Origin: Gemmatimonadota bacterium
GTDB lineage: Bacteria; Latescibacterota; UBA2968; UBA8231
Direction: 5' to 3'
Assembly (NCBI GenBank): GCA_018672475.1
Contig: JABHFS010000143.1
Coordinates: 1 to 64,000 of the forward strand
Length of the DNA: 64,000 bases
The number at the start of each line of letters is the position of its first letter. Position 1 is the first letter of the stretch. Positions 52,215-60,504 of this stretch are shown one piece after another. Both the position numbers and the translations under genes were made by a program. Under the pieces are notes generated by a model that saw only the letters and a program-made list of their open reading frames with translations, was not told the origin of the DNA and did no database searches.

Positions 52215-54046
52215 GTCTCTTCGACGAGCTCGCGATACCGCTCGACGATCACCTTTGGCACGACCTTCTTCAAGCCCTTGGTCAAGGTGCCGTCCTCCTC
52301 GCTCAATGACTCCGGCAACAGAACGACGCGCTGTGGGCGCTGGTAACCGGGCAACCCGGCCGCCGCCGCCTCGGCGAGCAGCCCCTGGCGAATCCGCTCA
52401 ACCAACTCGGGATGCTGGCGCAGCGCCACCTCATCCTCTATCGGCAAGCCATCGATGCCGCTCTTTTTGGCCTCTTCCACGTCGACGGTTATCAACGGCA
52501 ATGGATAGTCGCGCTGTTGGTCGCCGTAGACTAACACATGCTCGACCAAGGGTACTCTGGCAAAAATGCGCTCCAATAGTTCGGGATTGACAAACTCGCC
52601 GTTGCGCAATTTAAACTGACGGCCGAGCCGCCCCTTAAACGTGAGAAAGCCCTCGACGTCGATGCTGAAGAGGTCCCCAGTTCTGTACCATATTTTGCCC
52701 TCTTGTTCGAACAATGCTTTTTGCGTCTGCTCTGGGTCGTTGAGATAACCGAGCATGACATTAGGCCCACTGGTCCACAACTCCCCAACCCGTTCCCCGC
52801 TGTCACGGTATACTCCACTCACCGGATCCCCATACCCCAACACAGCCCCATCTTCGGCGACAATTTTGACCTCCTGTAAAGGTCGTCCAACCGTGCCGCT
52901 CTTGCGGCCGCCAAGGTGATTCGCCGCAATCAGCGGCGCGCATTCGGTCGTGCCATAGCCCTCGTACGTGGTGATATCGAGGACCTCGTGGAAAAAGTCC
53001 AACGCTTCCGGGTCGGCTTTGGCGGAGCCAACGATTAGAACTGTGAGATTCGGCCCAACCCGCAGGGCGAGTTGCGCGCGAATCTTGGCGATGATCGAAT
53101 GGCCAACGGCGGCCAAAAAAAGCTTGTCTGCAAAACCCGCCTGGCCTCGTGCGGCCCTTTGTTTGGCCACGACCGATCGCTGTATCAAAACCCCCTTGAG
53201 CCCGCCGGCTTCAATCTCTTTGCGCACATTGCCGTAGACCTTGTCGAGGATCAGCGGCACCGTGAGAAAACCCTCGGGCTCCGAAAGGCGAATATCGCTG
53301 AGAACGCGGTCCGGCGACCGTGCCAGGTCGAGGATCCACCCCTTCGCCAAGGGATAGTAAATATTGAGAATGCCCATCGAATGATAGTCGGGTACGGATT
53401 TAAACATCCTCAAGGTTTTACGTGGGCTGAGCATGTCCCAGACCTCCTCGACATTGGCGACTATATTGGCATGGGTCTGAATAACCCCCTTCGGCAACCC
53501 GGACGAGCCCGAGGTATAGAGAATCTTCGATTCATCCCCCGGCAAAACCTCGACTTCGGGCGGGGGCCCGTCTTCCGCAAGCAGTGCATCCCATGACAGC
53601 GCATCATCGGCGACGCCCTCAGTCAATACGATTCGCGGCGCCTGACGCAACCGTCCGCCAATCTGCCCGAGCTTCTCATACCCCTTGCGGTCGACAACCA
53701 GCATTTCAATGCCCGAATGCTCGATACTGTGGGTGAGCACCTCGTCTGGTGACTTAATGCATAGCGGCACAGCACTGATACCGATACAGTCAGCCGCTAG
53801 GAAAACCAATAGCGGTTCGCTACCGCCATCGGTGAGGATCCCGACCCGCTTGCCCTTTGACAAGCCTTGAGCCGCAAAACCTGTAGCCAGCCGATCGCGC
53901 AGCTGCTTAAGTTCGGCATAGCTCATAGACTCATAGCGCCATTGGCGTCCGTCTTCCGCCGGCCTCAAAATGCGAATTGCCGTCTGACTACTGTGTTTTA
54001 TAAAGCTGGCCTCAAGCAGGCCTTTCAGCGTTTTTCTGGCATCCAT
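52202..54046 (-). CDS. AMP-dependent acyl-CoA synthetase/ligase (long-chain type)
   Basis: A 614-residue ANL-superfamily enzyme. It activates a carboxylic acid with ATP to acyl-AMP and then, most likely, to acyl-CoA. The P-loop YTSGSSGLPKG (177-187) is clear. YEGYGTTECAPL and YRTGDLFSIDVEGFLTFKGR with LRNGEFVNPELLE are the adenylate-binding and hinge motifs. The C-terminal LTKGLKK carries the likely catalytic Lys. Overall form and length match bacterial long-chain fatty acyl-CoA synthetases. It is a single gene facing the HAD-PfkB operon, with a 13-bp tail overlap. No other fatty-acid gene is close. Confidence 0.87.
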   Translation of the reverse strand: MDARKTLKGLLEASFIKHSSQTAIRILRPAEDGRQWRYESMSYAELKQLRDRLATGFAAQGLSKGKRVGILTDGGSEPLLVFLAADCIGISAVPLCIKSPDEVLTHSIEHSGIEMLVVDRKGYEKLGQIGGRLRQAPRIVLTEGVADDALSWDALLAEDGPPPEVEVLPGDESKILYTSGSSGLPKGVIQTHANIVANVEEVWDMLSPRKTLRMFKSVPDYHSMGILNIYYPLAKGWILDLARSPDRVLSDIRLSEPEGFLTVPLILDKVYGNVRKEIEAGGLKGVLIQRSVVAKQRAARGQAGFADKLFLAAVGHSIIAKIRAQLALRVGPNLTVLIVGSAKADPEALDFFHEVLDITTYEGYGTTECAPLIAANHLGGRKSGTVGRPLQEVKIVAEDGAVLGYGDPVSGVYRDSGERVGELWTSGPNVMLGYLNDPEQTQKALFEQEGKIWYRTGDLFSIDVEGFLTFKGRLGRQFKLRNGEFVNPELLERIFARVPLVEHVLVYGDQQRDYPLPLITVDVEEAKKSGIDGLPIEDEVALRQHPELVERIRQGLLAEAAAAGLPGYQRPQRVVLLPESLSEEDGTLTKGLKKVVPKVIVERYRELVEETYRS

Positions 54047-54411
54047 AATCTCTCAATATCGTGAAAAAACAACTATTTATTTATTTTTAATTTCTAAACG
54101 ACATCCGCTCCCATCCCCTCTGCGTTTATGATACTAGGTTTATCCGCGAGCGGCAAGCGACCCATCGCAACACCGGTGTCGTCAAGCTCGTGGGTAAGGG
54201 CGATCCAATATCCGAGTGAGTGGACATGGAGGTCGGACGAGGTGAAGACCATCTACGGCGAGCCCATTTTTAGTCTGCCACAGAACGACGAAGATATGGT
54301 CATCCAGATGGGCCCTTACCAAGGCCCGAAACGCGGATAGCCATTGCGCGTTCCAATCACCCTCCGCATTTTCCCTACCGGCAACATTCCACAAAACCCA
54401 CAGGCCATCCT
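54047..54411. other. Gap with small ORF remnants between acyl-CoA synthetase and OM protein genes
   Basis: A 365-bp gap. It holds the leader of the 54046 gene (GAGAG ribosome site) and overlapping short frames on both strands. The most protein-like is at 54094-54252 on the minus strand. No ribosome site, promoter or terminator stands out for the plus-strand gene at 54412. Confidence 0.5.
54094..54252 (-). pseudogene. Possible small gene or gene remnant
   Basis: A 52-codon minus-strand frame (ATG 54252, TAG 54094) that reads like a natural protein end: WIALTHELDDTGVAMG, then LPLADKPSIINAEG. No ribosome site precedes the ATG. The frame just upstream on the same strand (from 54394) also looks coding (LVRAHLDDHIFVVLWQ) but is shifted by one. 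That suggests a decayed, frameshifted gene. No family was recognised. Confidence 0.3.
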
Positions 54412-56040
54412 ATGACAATCCGCTTGATCTATGCTCTTGCGTTGCTTTTTGCGCCCTGGACACCCTCTCAAGCCCAAGAATCCGTGCCTGCGCCAAGCTA
54501 TTCAGGCAGCATGGGCAGCGTCACTGTCGGCCAGGAGCAATTCTATCGCTTGAGCTTCCGCCCCGACATTCCCATCGGCCGCTGGGGTGTTGCTCTCGAT
54601 GTCGAGCTCTTTATTGAAGCTAATGGCGATATCAGTGCCCGCGGTTGGGAATTCGGCTCGGCCACAGAAACCTTCGACTCATTCTTGCGCAAAATCTATT
54701 ATCTGCGCTACGGCCGTCCCGATGACGCAGTGTATTTCAAGGTCGGCGCTCTCGACCAAGTCACGCTCGGCTATGGCCTGATCATGGCCGACTACCGCAA
54801 TACCCTGCAATACCCTGGCATCAAAAAAACCGGAGTACAGTTCCATTTTGACAACCTCGCCAACACCGGCATAGGGCTTGAAGGTGTAATCAACAACTTC
54901 CAGGACTTCCAGGAAGGAGGCGCATTGCTCGGCGTTCGCGCTTTCGGCCGCCCCGGCGGCAAACTCGAACTGGGCCTGACCTACGTCACCGACCTCGACC
55001 AGTACAGCGGCCTGCGCGATGGTGACGGCGACGGCGTGCCCGACAAGGTCGACGCCTTCCCCGACAACGCCGATCTCGCCCTCGACAACGACGGCGACGG
55101 CGTGCCCGACGAACTCGACAGCGACGACGACAACGACGGCATCATAGACGTCGATAACGACAGTGGCTACGACCCCGATATCTCCAAGGCGCTATTCGGG
55201 CTCAACGCCGACTTCGGCGACGATTTTCCGGTCGACCAAAGCGTCAACCGCCGCAAGCCCTTCAACAAGGACCAGGTCGGCCGCGACGCTTTCTCTATTG
55301 GGGGGCTGGATATCAGTTACCCGCTAGCGGAAAGCAAGGTCCTCAACCTCAAGCTCTACGCTCAATTCGCCATGCTACTCGACGACGAGGACGCGCTCTC
55401 CAACTTCGACGCGCAACAAGAGGGCGTCTTCCCCGGCAATCGCAAAGCCGAGGGCTTCGGCATCGCGGCCCCCGGCCTCTGGCTCGACATGGGGCCGCTC
55501 AACGGCCAACTCGAATTCCGCCATCTTCAAGACGACTTCGACGCGCGCTACTTCGACGAACTCTACGAAATTGACCGTGCGCGTCTCGACGCGGCCTCCG
55601 GCAGGGCCCGCCCCAAAGACGCGCAACTGCTGCGCGGCGACGACCTCAACGGCGTTTTCGGGCGCATAGGCGCGACCTTGGGGCAATACCTCTACACTTC
55701 GGCCTCCTACCAACATCTAACCGGCCAAAACGATCCTAAACAACAGCTCATCGGCTCGGTCGCGCTGTCGAAAAAGCTGCTCAAGCAAATCCCACGCCTG
55801 ACCCGTGCCCGCGCCTATTACCACAAAAACAATATCGGGGCCCGCCTCAACAAAGCGGGCACAGGCGACGATGGTTTCTTCGAATCAACCGAGGATACCT
55901 TCTACGGCTACGACCTCGGCCTGGAAATGGCCGGCGGTGCGGCAGTGCTTTGGGACACCCGCTTTATCTTCGAACGCGGTGCAGACCAACGCCTAGTGCG
56001 CCGCAAAATCATGAGCATTGAAACCGTATTCCACTTCTAA
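54412..56040 (+). CDS. Outer-membrane protein with thrombospondin-3-type Ca repeats
   Basis: A 542-residue exported protein with signal peptide MTIRLIYALALLFAPWTPSQ...AQ. Residues about 30-195 and 290-542 have the alternating strand pattern of an outer-membrane barrel, and the chain ends SIETVFHF with the expected final Phe. In between (about 202-245) are TSP3-type calcium repeats: DGDGDGVPDKVD, DNDGDGVPDELD, DSDDDNDGIIDVDNDSG. No catalytic motif. The next gene start lies 4 bp after its stop, and an AAGG site for it spans that junction. A porin or surface receptor feeding the downstream enzymes is possible. It is not similar to the three barrel proteins of regions A and B. Confidence 0.78.
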   Translation: MTIRLIYALALLFAPWTPSQAQESVPAPSYSGSMGSVTVGQEQFYRLSFRPDIPIGRWGVALDVELFIEANGDISARGWEFGSATETFDSFLRKIYYLRYGRPDDAVYFKVGALDQVTLGYGLIMADYRNTLQYPGIKKTGVQFHFDNLANTGIGLEGVINNFQDFQEGGALLGVRAFGRPGGKLELGLTYVTDLDQYSGLRDGDGDGVPDKVDAFPDNADLALDNDGDGVPDELDSDDDNDGIIDVDNDSGYDPDISKALFGLNADFGDDFPVDQSVNRRKPFNKDQVGRDAFSIGGLDISYPLAESKVLNLKLYAQFAMLLDDEDALSNFDAQQEGVFPGNRKAEGFGIAAPGLWLDMGPLNGQLEFRHLQDDFDARYFDELYEIDRARLDAASGRARPKDAQLLRGDDLNGVFGRIGATLGQYLYTSASYQHLTGQNDPKQQLIGSVALSKKLLKQIPRLTRARAYYHKNNIGARLNKAGTGDDGFFESTEDTFYGYDLGLEMAGGAAVLWDTRFIFERGADQRLVRRKIMSIETVFHF

Positions 56041-56044
56041 GGCT

Positions 56045-57157
56045 ATGCAAATAACTAAAGTATCCGCCCATTACCTGCGGCTGCCCGAAGTCACCGACCG
56101 CTGTGACGGCACCCAGGACACCTGCCTAATAAAAATCGAGACCGATGCCGGCATCACCGGCTGGGGCGAAGTCGATTCGGCTCCGACCGTGGTCAAAGCC
56201 GTGGTCGAAGCCCCGCTCTCTCACCAGATCAGCAATGGCCTGGCCAATGCGCTCGATGGACAGGATCCCCTGGCCATCAACGTCTGCATGGACCGCATGC
56301 TGGCAACGGCCAACTACTACGGCCGCGTCGGCGTCGGCACGCATGCGATGGCCGGTATCAACTTGGCACTGTGGGATATCGCCGGCAAGGCCCGCGACTG
56401 CCCGGTCTACGAATTATTGGGCGGCCCCTACAAAACCAAGTTCCGCGCCTATTGCTCGATCCTCTTCGGCGACACCCCGAAAGAGACCGGCGAATTGGCT
56501 CGCCGCTTCGCCGACAAAGGTTTCACCGCGATCAAATTCGGCTGGGGGCCGATGGGCCAGAGCGAAGAAAATGACATCGCACTAGTACGCGAAGCTCGTA
56601 AGGGCGCCGGCCCCGACATAGACATCCTAGTCGACGCCGGCCAAGTCTGGGACTGGAAGACTGGCCTCAAACGCGCCGAACAGTTTTCCGAGCAGGGCAT
56701 CTTCTGGCTCGAGGAGCCGCTGCACCCCGAGGACATCGTAGGCTACGCCCGCCTCTGTGAAGCAAGCCCGGTGCCCATCGCCACTGGCGAAGCCGAATCG
56801 CGCTACAGCGACTTCGAGCGCCTATTGGTAGACGGCCTGATCGACTGGGTACAACCCGACCCGGGCCGCTGCGGCATATCAACCATGGTTGAAGTCGGCC
56901 GCCTGGCCCACCGCTTACACCGCAAAGTCGTCAACCACTCCTTCAAAAGCGGCATCACCATCGCCGCCTCATTGCACGGCCTAGCCGCGGTGCCGCACGC
57001 CGACATCTTCGAGTTCTGTATGGCCGACTCGCCCTTGCGCCACGACCTGACGCACGAGAAATTTGAGGTCGTCGACGGTTTTGTGCACGTGCCGAGCGGA
57101 CCGGGCTTGGGTGTAACGATCAATGAAGAGGTGGTGGCGAAGTATCTGGTGGCTTAG
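56045..57157 (+). CDS. Mandelate racemase/muconate lactonizing enzyme-family protein
   Basis: A 370-residue enolase-superfamily enzyme from ATG 56045; an ATG nine codons earlier lies inside the preceding gene. Metal ligands are Asp197 (LVDAGQVW), Glu223 (WLEEPL) and Glu249 (TGEAE). The Asp272 (QPDPGRCG) and His298 (VNHSF) dyad places it in the mandelate racemase subgroup. On the other face, Lys164 sits in AIKFGWGP, so the usual second Lys of K-x-K is a Gly. Subgroup members are mainly acid-sugar dehydratases and racemases acting on carboxylates. It follows the outer-membrane protein gene by 4 bp and precedes two M19 dipeptidase genes. Substrate unknown. Confidence 0.88.
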   Translation: MQITKVSAHYLRLPEVTDRCDGTQDTCLIKIETDAGITGWGEVDSAPTVVKAVVEAPLSHQISNGLANALDGQDPLAINVCMDRMLATANYYGRVGVGTHAMAGINLALWDIAGKARDCPVYELLGGPYKTKFRAYCSILFGDTPKETGELARRFADKGFTAIKFGWGPMGQSEENDIALVREARKGAGPDIDILVDAGQVWDWKTGLKRAEQFSEQGIFWLEEPLHPEDIVGYARLCEASPVPIATGEAESRYSDFERLLVDGLIDWVQPDPGRCGISTMVEVGRLAHRLHRKVVNHSFKSGITIAASLHGLAAVPHADIFEFCMADSPLRHDLTHEKFEVVDGFVHVPSGPGLGVTINEEVVAKYLVA

Positions 57158-57215
57158 CTTAGCTTGGCTTTTCTTTTACTTTTTTAAATATTGTAGCATT
57201 AGCCGTGCCATTGCC

Positions 57216-57346
57216 GGGCCACCGGGTAGGCCCAGCGAGCGGATTGCGGTCTCCGATTTTACAAAAAGTAAAACATAGCGCTTCATGCACCTCGGAGTGG
57301 CGCAGAAGCGCCACAAGAATGAGCGAGCGGGCCTACCCGGTGGCCC
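57216..57346. repeat. 131-bp element bounded by 18-bp inverted repeats
   Basis: Perfect 18-bp inverted arms lie at 57216-57233 and 57329-57346 (GGGCCACCGGGTAGGCCC). Inside is a shorter hairpin with 7-bp arms and a 4-base AGAA loop (GTGGCGC / GCGCCAC), about 57293-57310. It fills the gap between the racemase-family gene and the first dipeptidase gene. Size and symmetry fit a small palindromic intergenic element (MITE- or REP-like), or a large mRNA hairpin. No transposase is nearby. Confidence 0.75.
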
Positions 57347-57379
57347 AACGCCAGCACCCACCACCAGGCCTTCACACCC

Positions 57380-58513
57380 ATGCCCGAACAACCCACACTA
57401 ATCATCGACGGCCACCTCGACATGGCCTTCAACGCCCTACACCACCGCCGCGACCTCACGCAAGACATCTACACCCTGCGCGAACGCGAAGACCCCAAAC
57501 CCCCAGGCCCTTCACACCCCGATTCCCTACGCGATCGCAAGCGCCCCGAAAGCCCCTCACGCGGCACCGCGACCGTATCCTTGCCGCAAATGCGCGAAGG
57601 CCGAGTCGGCATCATGCTGTCGACTATCATGTGCCGGGTGCAGACGCCCACCGCGCAACTCGACGACGGCCAACGCACACAAGCCGCCGCGCACGCCATC
57701 GGCCAATCACACCTCTACTATTATAAAGCGCTCGAACGCGAAGGCCAGATCCGCTTTATCCACGACGTCCCGCAACTCGACGCCGCGGTCGTTGAATGGC
57801 AAAGCCCGGATGAGAACACCCCTGTGGGCTTGATCCTCAGCATGGAAAGCGCCGACCCGATCCTCGGCCCCGAGCAAGTGCAATGGTGGTGGGAACAAGG
57901 CCTACGCTCCGTCGGCCTGACGCACTTCGGCGCGAATACCTGGGGGCACGGCACCGGCACCCGCGGCGGGCTCTACGCCGACGCCTTCCCACTGCTCGAC
58001 GCGCTCGCGCAAAGCAATATCGCCCTCGATCTGACCCACGCCTCCGACTTGGTCTTCTGGCAGTTGATAGATTATTGGCAGGGGCCGATCCACGCCAGCC
58101 ATTGCAATTGCCGCGCCCTCGTCCCAGGCCAACGCCACCTAAGCGATGAAATGATCAAAGCGATCACCGAACGCGGCGGGGTCATCGGCCTGGTCTTCGC
58201 CGAGGGGATGCTCAACCCGGAACTCAATTTCGACACCCCGGACGCCTGGCCGCAAAACGCCCGGCGCCCGATGTCGGCCGTCGTCGACCACATCGACCAT
58301 ATCTGCCAACTGACCGGCAACTGCGATCACGTCGCCATCGGCTCCGACCTAGACGGCGGTTTCGGCCGCGAAATGGCACCGGTCGACTACAACACCATCG
58401 CCGACCTGCAGCGCTTTCTCGACATTCTCGACCGACGCGGCTACTCGACCGAAAATGTCGAGGCCATCGCGCACGGCAACCTGTTGCGTTTCTTCCGCCA
58501 AGCCTGGAGCTAA
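57380..58513 (+). CDS. M19 membrane-dipeptidase-family metallopeptidase (copy 1)
   Basis: A 377-residue enzyme of peptidase family M19 (renal-dipeptidase type), normally a two-zinc dipeptidase. The zinc site is visible: DGH12LD14 (HxD), the bridging Glu in LSMESADPIL and His residues in LTHFGAN and IHASHCNCRAL. GSDLDGGFG, the conserved Asp loop near the C-terminus, completes it. No signal peptide, so it is cytoplasmic. It starts 222 bp after the racemase-family gene and 2 bp before a paralogous second copy. Many family members act on dipeptides with D-residues; the exact substrate is unknown. Confidence 0.87.
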   Translation: MPEQPTLIIDGHLDMAFNALHHRRDLTQDIYTLREREDPKPPGPSHPDSLRDRKRPESPSRGTATVSLPQMREGRVGIMLSTIMCRVQTPTAQLDDGQRTQAAAHAIGQSHLYYYKALEREGQIRFIHDVPQLDAAVVEWQSPDENTPVGLILSMESADPILGPEQVQWWWEQGLRSVGLTHFGANTWGHGTGTRGGLYADAFPLLDALAQSNIALDLTHASDLVFWQLIDYWQGPIHASHCNCRALVPGQRHLSDEMIKAITERGGVIGLVFAEGMLNPELNFDTPDAWPQNARRPMSAVVDHIDHICQLTGNCDHVAIGSDLDGGFGREMAPVDYNTIADLQRFLDILDRRGYSTENVEAIAHGNLLRFFRQAWS

Positions 58514-58515
58514 TC

Positions 58516-59601
58516 ATGACCGCCCAGCGACCGCTGATCTTAGACAGCCACCTCGACCTGTCCTTCTCCGCCCTACAGATAAACCGCGACCTCAAACAAC
58601 CCGCCGCTACCATCCGCGTACACGACTCGGTACAGACCATGGAAGGCTTCGGTTCCTGCACCGTGACCTTTCCCGACCTGCGCCGCGGCAATGTCGGTCT
58701 GGTCTGCGCTACGGTAATGTCCAGACTCGACCCCAACGATAAATGGACGCGCACCGGCCAATATTGCCAGGCGCAGTGCCACGGCGTCGGCCGCGGCCAC
58801 CTGGCCTATTACCAGGCGCTCGAACGCGAAGGCCTGCTCACCTTTGTCAAAAGCGTCAAAGACCTGGATAATACCATCACCGCCTGGCAAAACCCCACGG
58901 CCGACACGCCCTTTGGCCTGATCCTGTGCATGGAAAGTGCCGACCCAATTCTCGGCCCCGACCAGGTGCCCGAATGGTATGACCTCGGGCTGCGCATGGT
59001 GTCGATCTCACACTACGGCACCAGCACCTACTCGCACGGCACTGGCACCGAAGGCGGCCTGCTGCCACCGGCCAAACCCTTGCTCGACGCGTTAAAAACC
59101 GCCGGTATCATTGTCGACCTGACCCACTTGACGGACGAAGCTCACTGGGAATTGCTCGAAATCTACGACGGACCGGTAGCCGCCAGCCACCACAACTGCC
59201 GTGCCCTTACCCCCGGCCAGCGTCAACTAACCGACGAAATGATCCATTCGATCGCCGAGCGCGACGGAGTGATCGGCGCTGCCTTCGACGCCTGGATGCT
59301 CGATCCAGGCTGGCAACGCAAAGTCCCACCCTTCGAGCAATTGACCAACGCGACACTGGAAACAGTAGCCGATCATATCGACCATATCTGCCAGCTTCTG
59401 GGCACTTCCCGCCATTGTGGCATCGGCACCGACCTCGACGGCGGCTTCGGCACCGAACAGGCCCCGCGCGACCTCAATACCATCGCCGATTTGCAAAAAC
59501 TCCTGCCAATCTTTGCGCGCCGCGGTTATTCGCAAGAAGAGATCGATGGTCTTTTTTCGGGCAATTGGATTCGACTCTTTAGGGATGTCTGGAGCCACTA
59601 G
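58516..59601 (+). CDS. M19 membrane-dipeptidase-family metallopeptidase (copy 2)
   Basis: A 361-residue paralogue of the preceding gene, about 2 bp downstream. Same metal motifs: SH12LD14, CMESADPILGPDQV, ISHYGTSTYSHGTGTEGG, VAASHHNCRAL and GTDLDGGFGTE. It lacks the Pro-rich insert that copy 1 has near residues 35-60. No signal peptide. Tandem divergence suggests different substrates or a two-subunit enzyme. The same frame stays open for 63 more codons after the TAG, but that part has no ATG start and was not called. Confidence 0.86.
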   Translation: MTAQRPLILDSHLDLSFSALQINRDLKQPAATIRVHDSVQTMEGFGSCTVTFPDLRRGNVGLVCATVMSRLDPNDKWTRTGQYCQAQCHGVGRGHLAYYQALEREGLLTFVKSVKDLDNTITAWQNPTADTPFGLILCMESADPILGPDQVPEWYDLGLRMVSISHYGTSTYSHGTGTEGGLLPPAKPLLDALKTAGIIVDLTHLTDEAHWELLEIYDGPVAASHHNCRALTPGQRQLTDEMIHSIAERDGVIGAAFDAWMLDPGWQRKVPPFEQLTNATLETVADHIDHICQLLGTSRHCGIGTDLDGGFGTEQAPRDLNTIADLQKLLPIFARRGYSQEEIDGLFSGNWIRLFRDVWSH

Positions 59602-59759
59602 GCCAGCTTTGCAAAACCCGATCTGAGCCCTGTTCAATATCGTCTAATTGAGGTTTATGACGGCGATTGCAGACGCACTGTGTATTTTCCGGTCAACCAG
59701 GAATTTATAGTCCGGCGCACAACAATTCGCAGTGGAGAGGCCGACAATGGGCCTGTTTG

Positions 59760-59787
59760 CAAATTGTCCAGACGTCCGGACAATTTG
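59760..59787. repeat. 28-bp near-perfect palindrome
   Basis: A palindrome centred on ACGT with 10-bp perfect outer arms (CAAATTGTCC / GGACAATTTG); the only mismatch pair is at positions 11 and 18. It lies about 158 bp after the stop of the second dipeptidase gene. It is not followed by a T run, so a regulator-binding site is as likely as an mRNA hairpin. Confidence 0.75.
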
Positions 59788-59833
59788 TAGTGACGGTATT
59801 TTAGTTTGTCAAAAAAAATAATCTAAATAACTA

Positions 59834-60190
59834 TTATTCCTGTGGTTCCGTCGGAATTCGCAACACGTGCCTATCGAGATCTTCGACCTGTATCTCATAC
59901 GTCCAGGGATTATTTGTAGGTTCCTGTAGATCTTCGCGCCACTCGCCTCGCACTACCTCGTAAAATCCATCGAGCCCCTCGACTCCAATCCACAGCCAGC
60001 TACCAGGACTTCCCTGATCTCCCCTTCATAAAGAAATCGACTGTCCGTCTCGTGAAACGGCTGCGAGTTCGCCGTCGCCCCAAACCTCGGCAAATCCGCG
60101 CACAGTGATATAAAACGCCTTGCTGATAGCCATATCCGCAACCCGCAAGACCGGGATGACATTTTCGACTTCAATGCCTTGTTCCCCCAT
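59834..60190 (-). pseudogene. VOC/glyoxalase-family gene interrupted by an in-frame TGA
   Basis: ATG 60190 has an AAAGGAG site 7 bp upstream. The frame reads VIPVLRVADMAISKAFYITV...FAEVWGDGELAAVSRDGQSISL, a typical vicinal-oxygen-chelate N-terminus. It then meets TGA at 60026-60028. Reading through, the same frame continues RGDQGSPGSWLWIGVEGLDG and VEDLDRHVLRIPTEPQE to TAA at 59834. The total of 118 codons matches a normal single-domain VOC protein. The family often has Cys at the TGA position (L-C-x-G-D). So a single base change (TGC/TGT to TGA) broke the gene, or it is a sequencing error, or, less likely, a selenocysteine codon. VOC proteins include glyoxalases and antibiotic-resistance binders. 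Confidence 0.78.
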
Positions 60191-60504
60191 TGGCAAGCTC
60201 CTTTGCAAAAAGCACGACCGCTAGACACCGTAATCATAGAAGAAGCAAAGCTGAGATAAATTTCTACTTAGCATACAATAAATCAACAGCTATCGCTGAC
60301 TTTTGACTCAACCAACTCATTCATGTGCAAAAAAACAACAAGCATGCTCTCATTTGGCCATGAGTGAATTTTTAATGCATTTATTTTGCCAAAATTGACC
60401 ACGATTCACACTTCACCCTTGCATTCATCGCACATTATTGCGATAATTGACTTAGCTGGTAAACATAATTCTATTGCAATTTAACTTTTTAGGAGGAAGT
60501 TGAC
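60191..60504. other. Gene-free divergent region between VOC gene and ilvB
   Basis: An AT-rich 314-bp gap without a convincing open frame. It carries the ribosome sites of both neighbours (AAAGGAG on minus, AGGAGG at about 60491 on plus). A TTGACT box at 60447 is followed 17 bp later by TCTATT, a weak candidate ilvB promoter. No leader peptide or attenuator was seen. Confidence 0.45.

Noticed and set aside
54128-54340. 70-residue plus-strand frame before the TSP3 outer-membrane protein
   Set aside because: No ribosome site and Ser/Trp-rich composition. The opposite strand reads more like protein, so only that was listed.
59602-59790. 63 open codons after the stop of the second dipeptidase, as a separate gene
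   Set aside because: Same frame as the dipeptidase, no ATG or ribosome site, and no recognised protein pattern. Length is within chance for this GC content.
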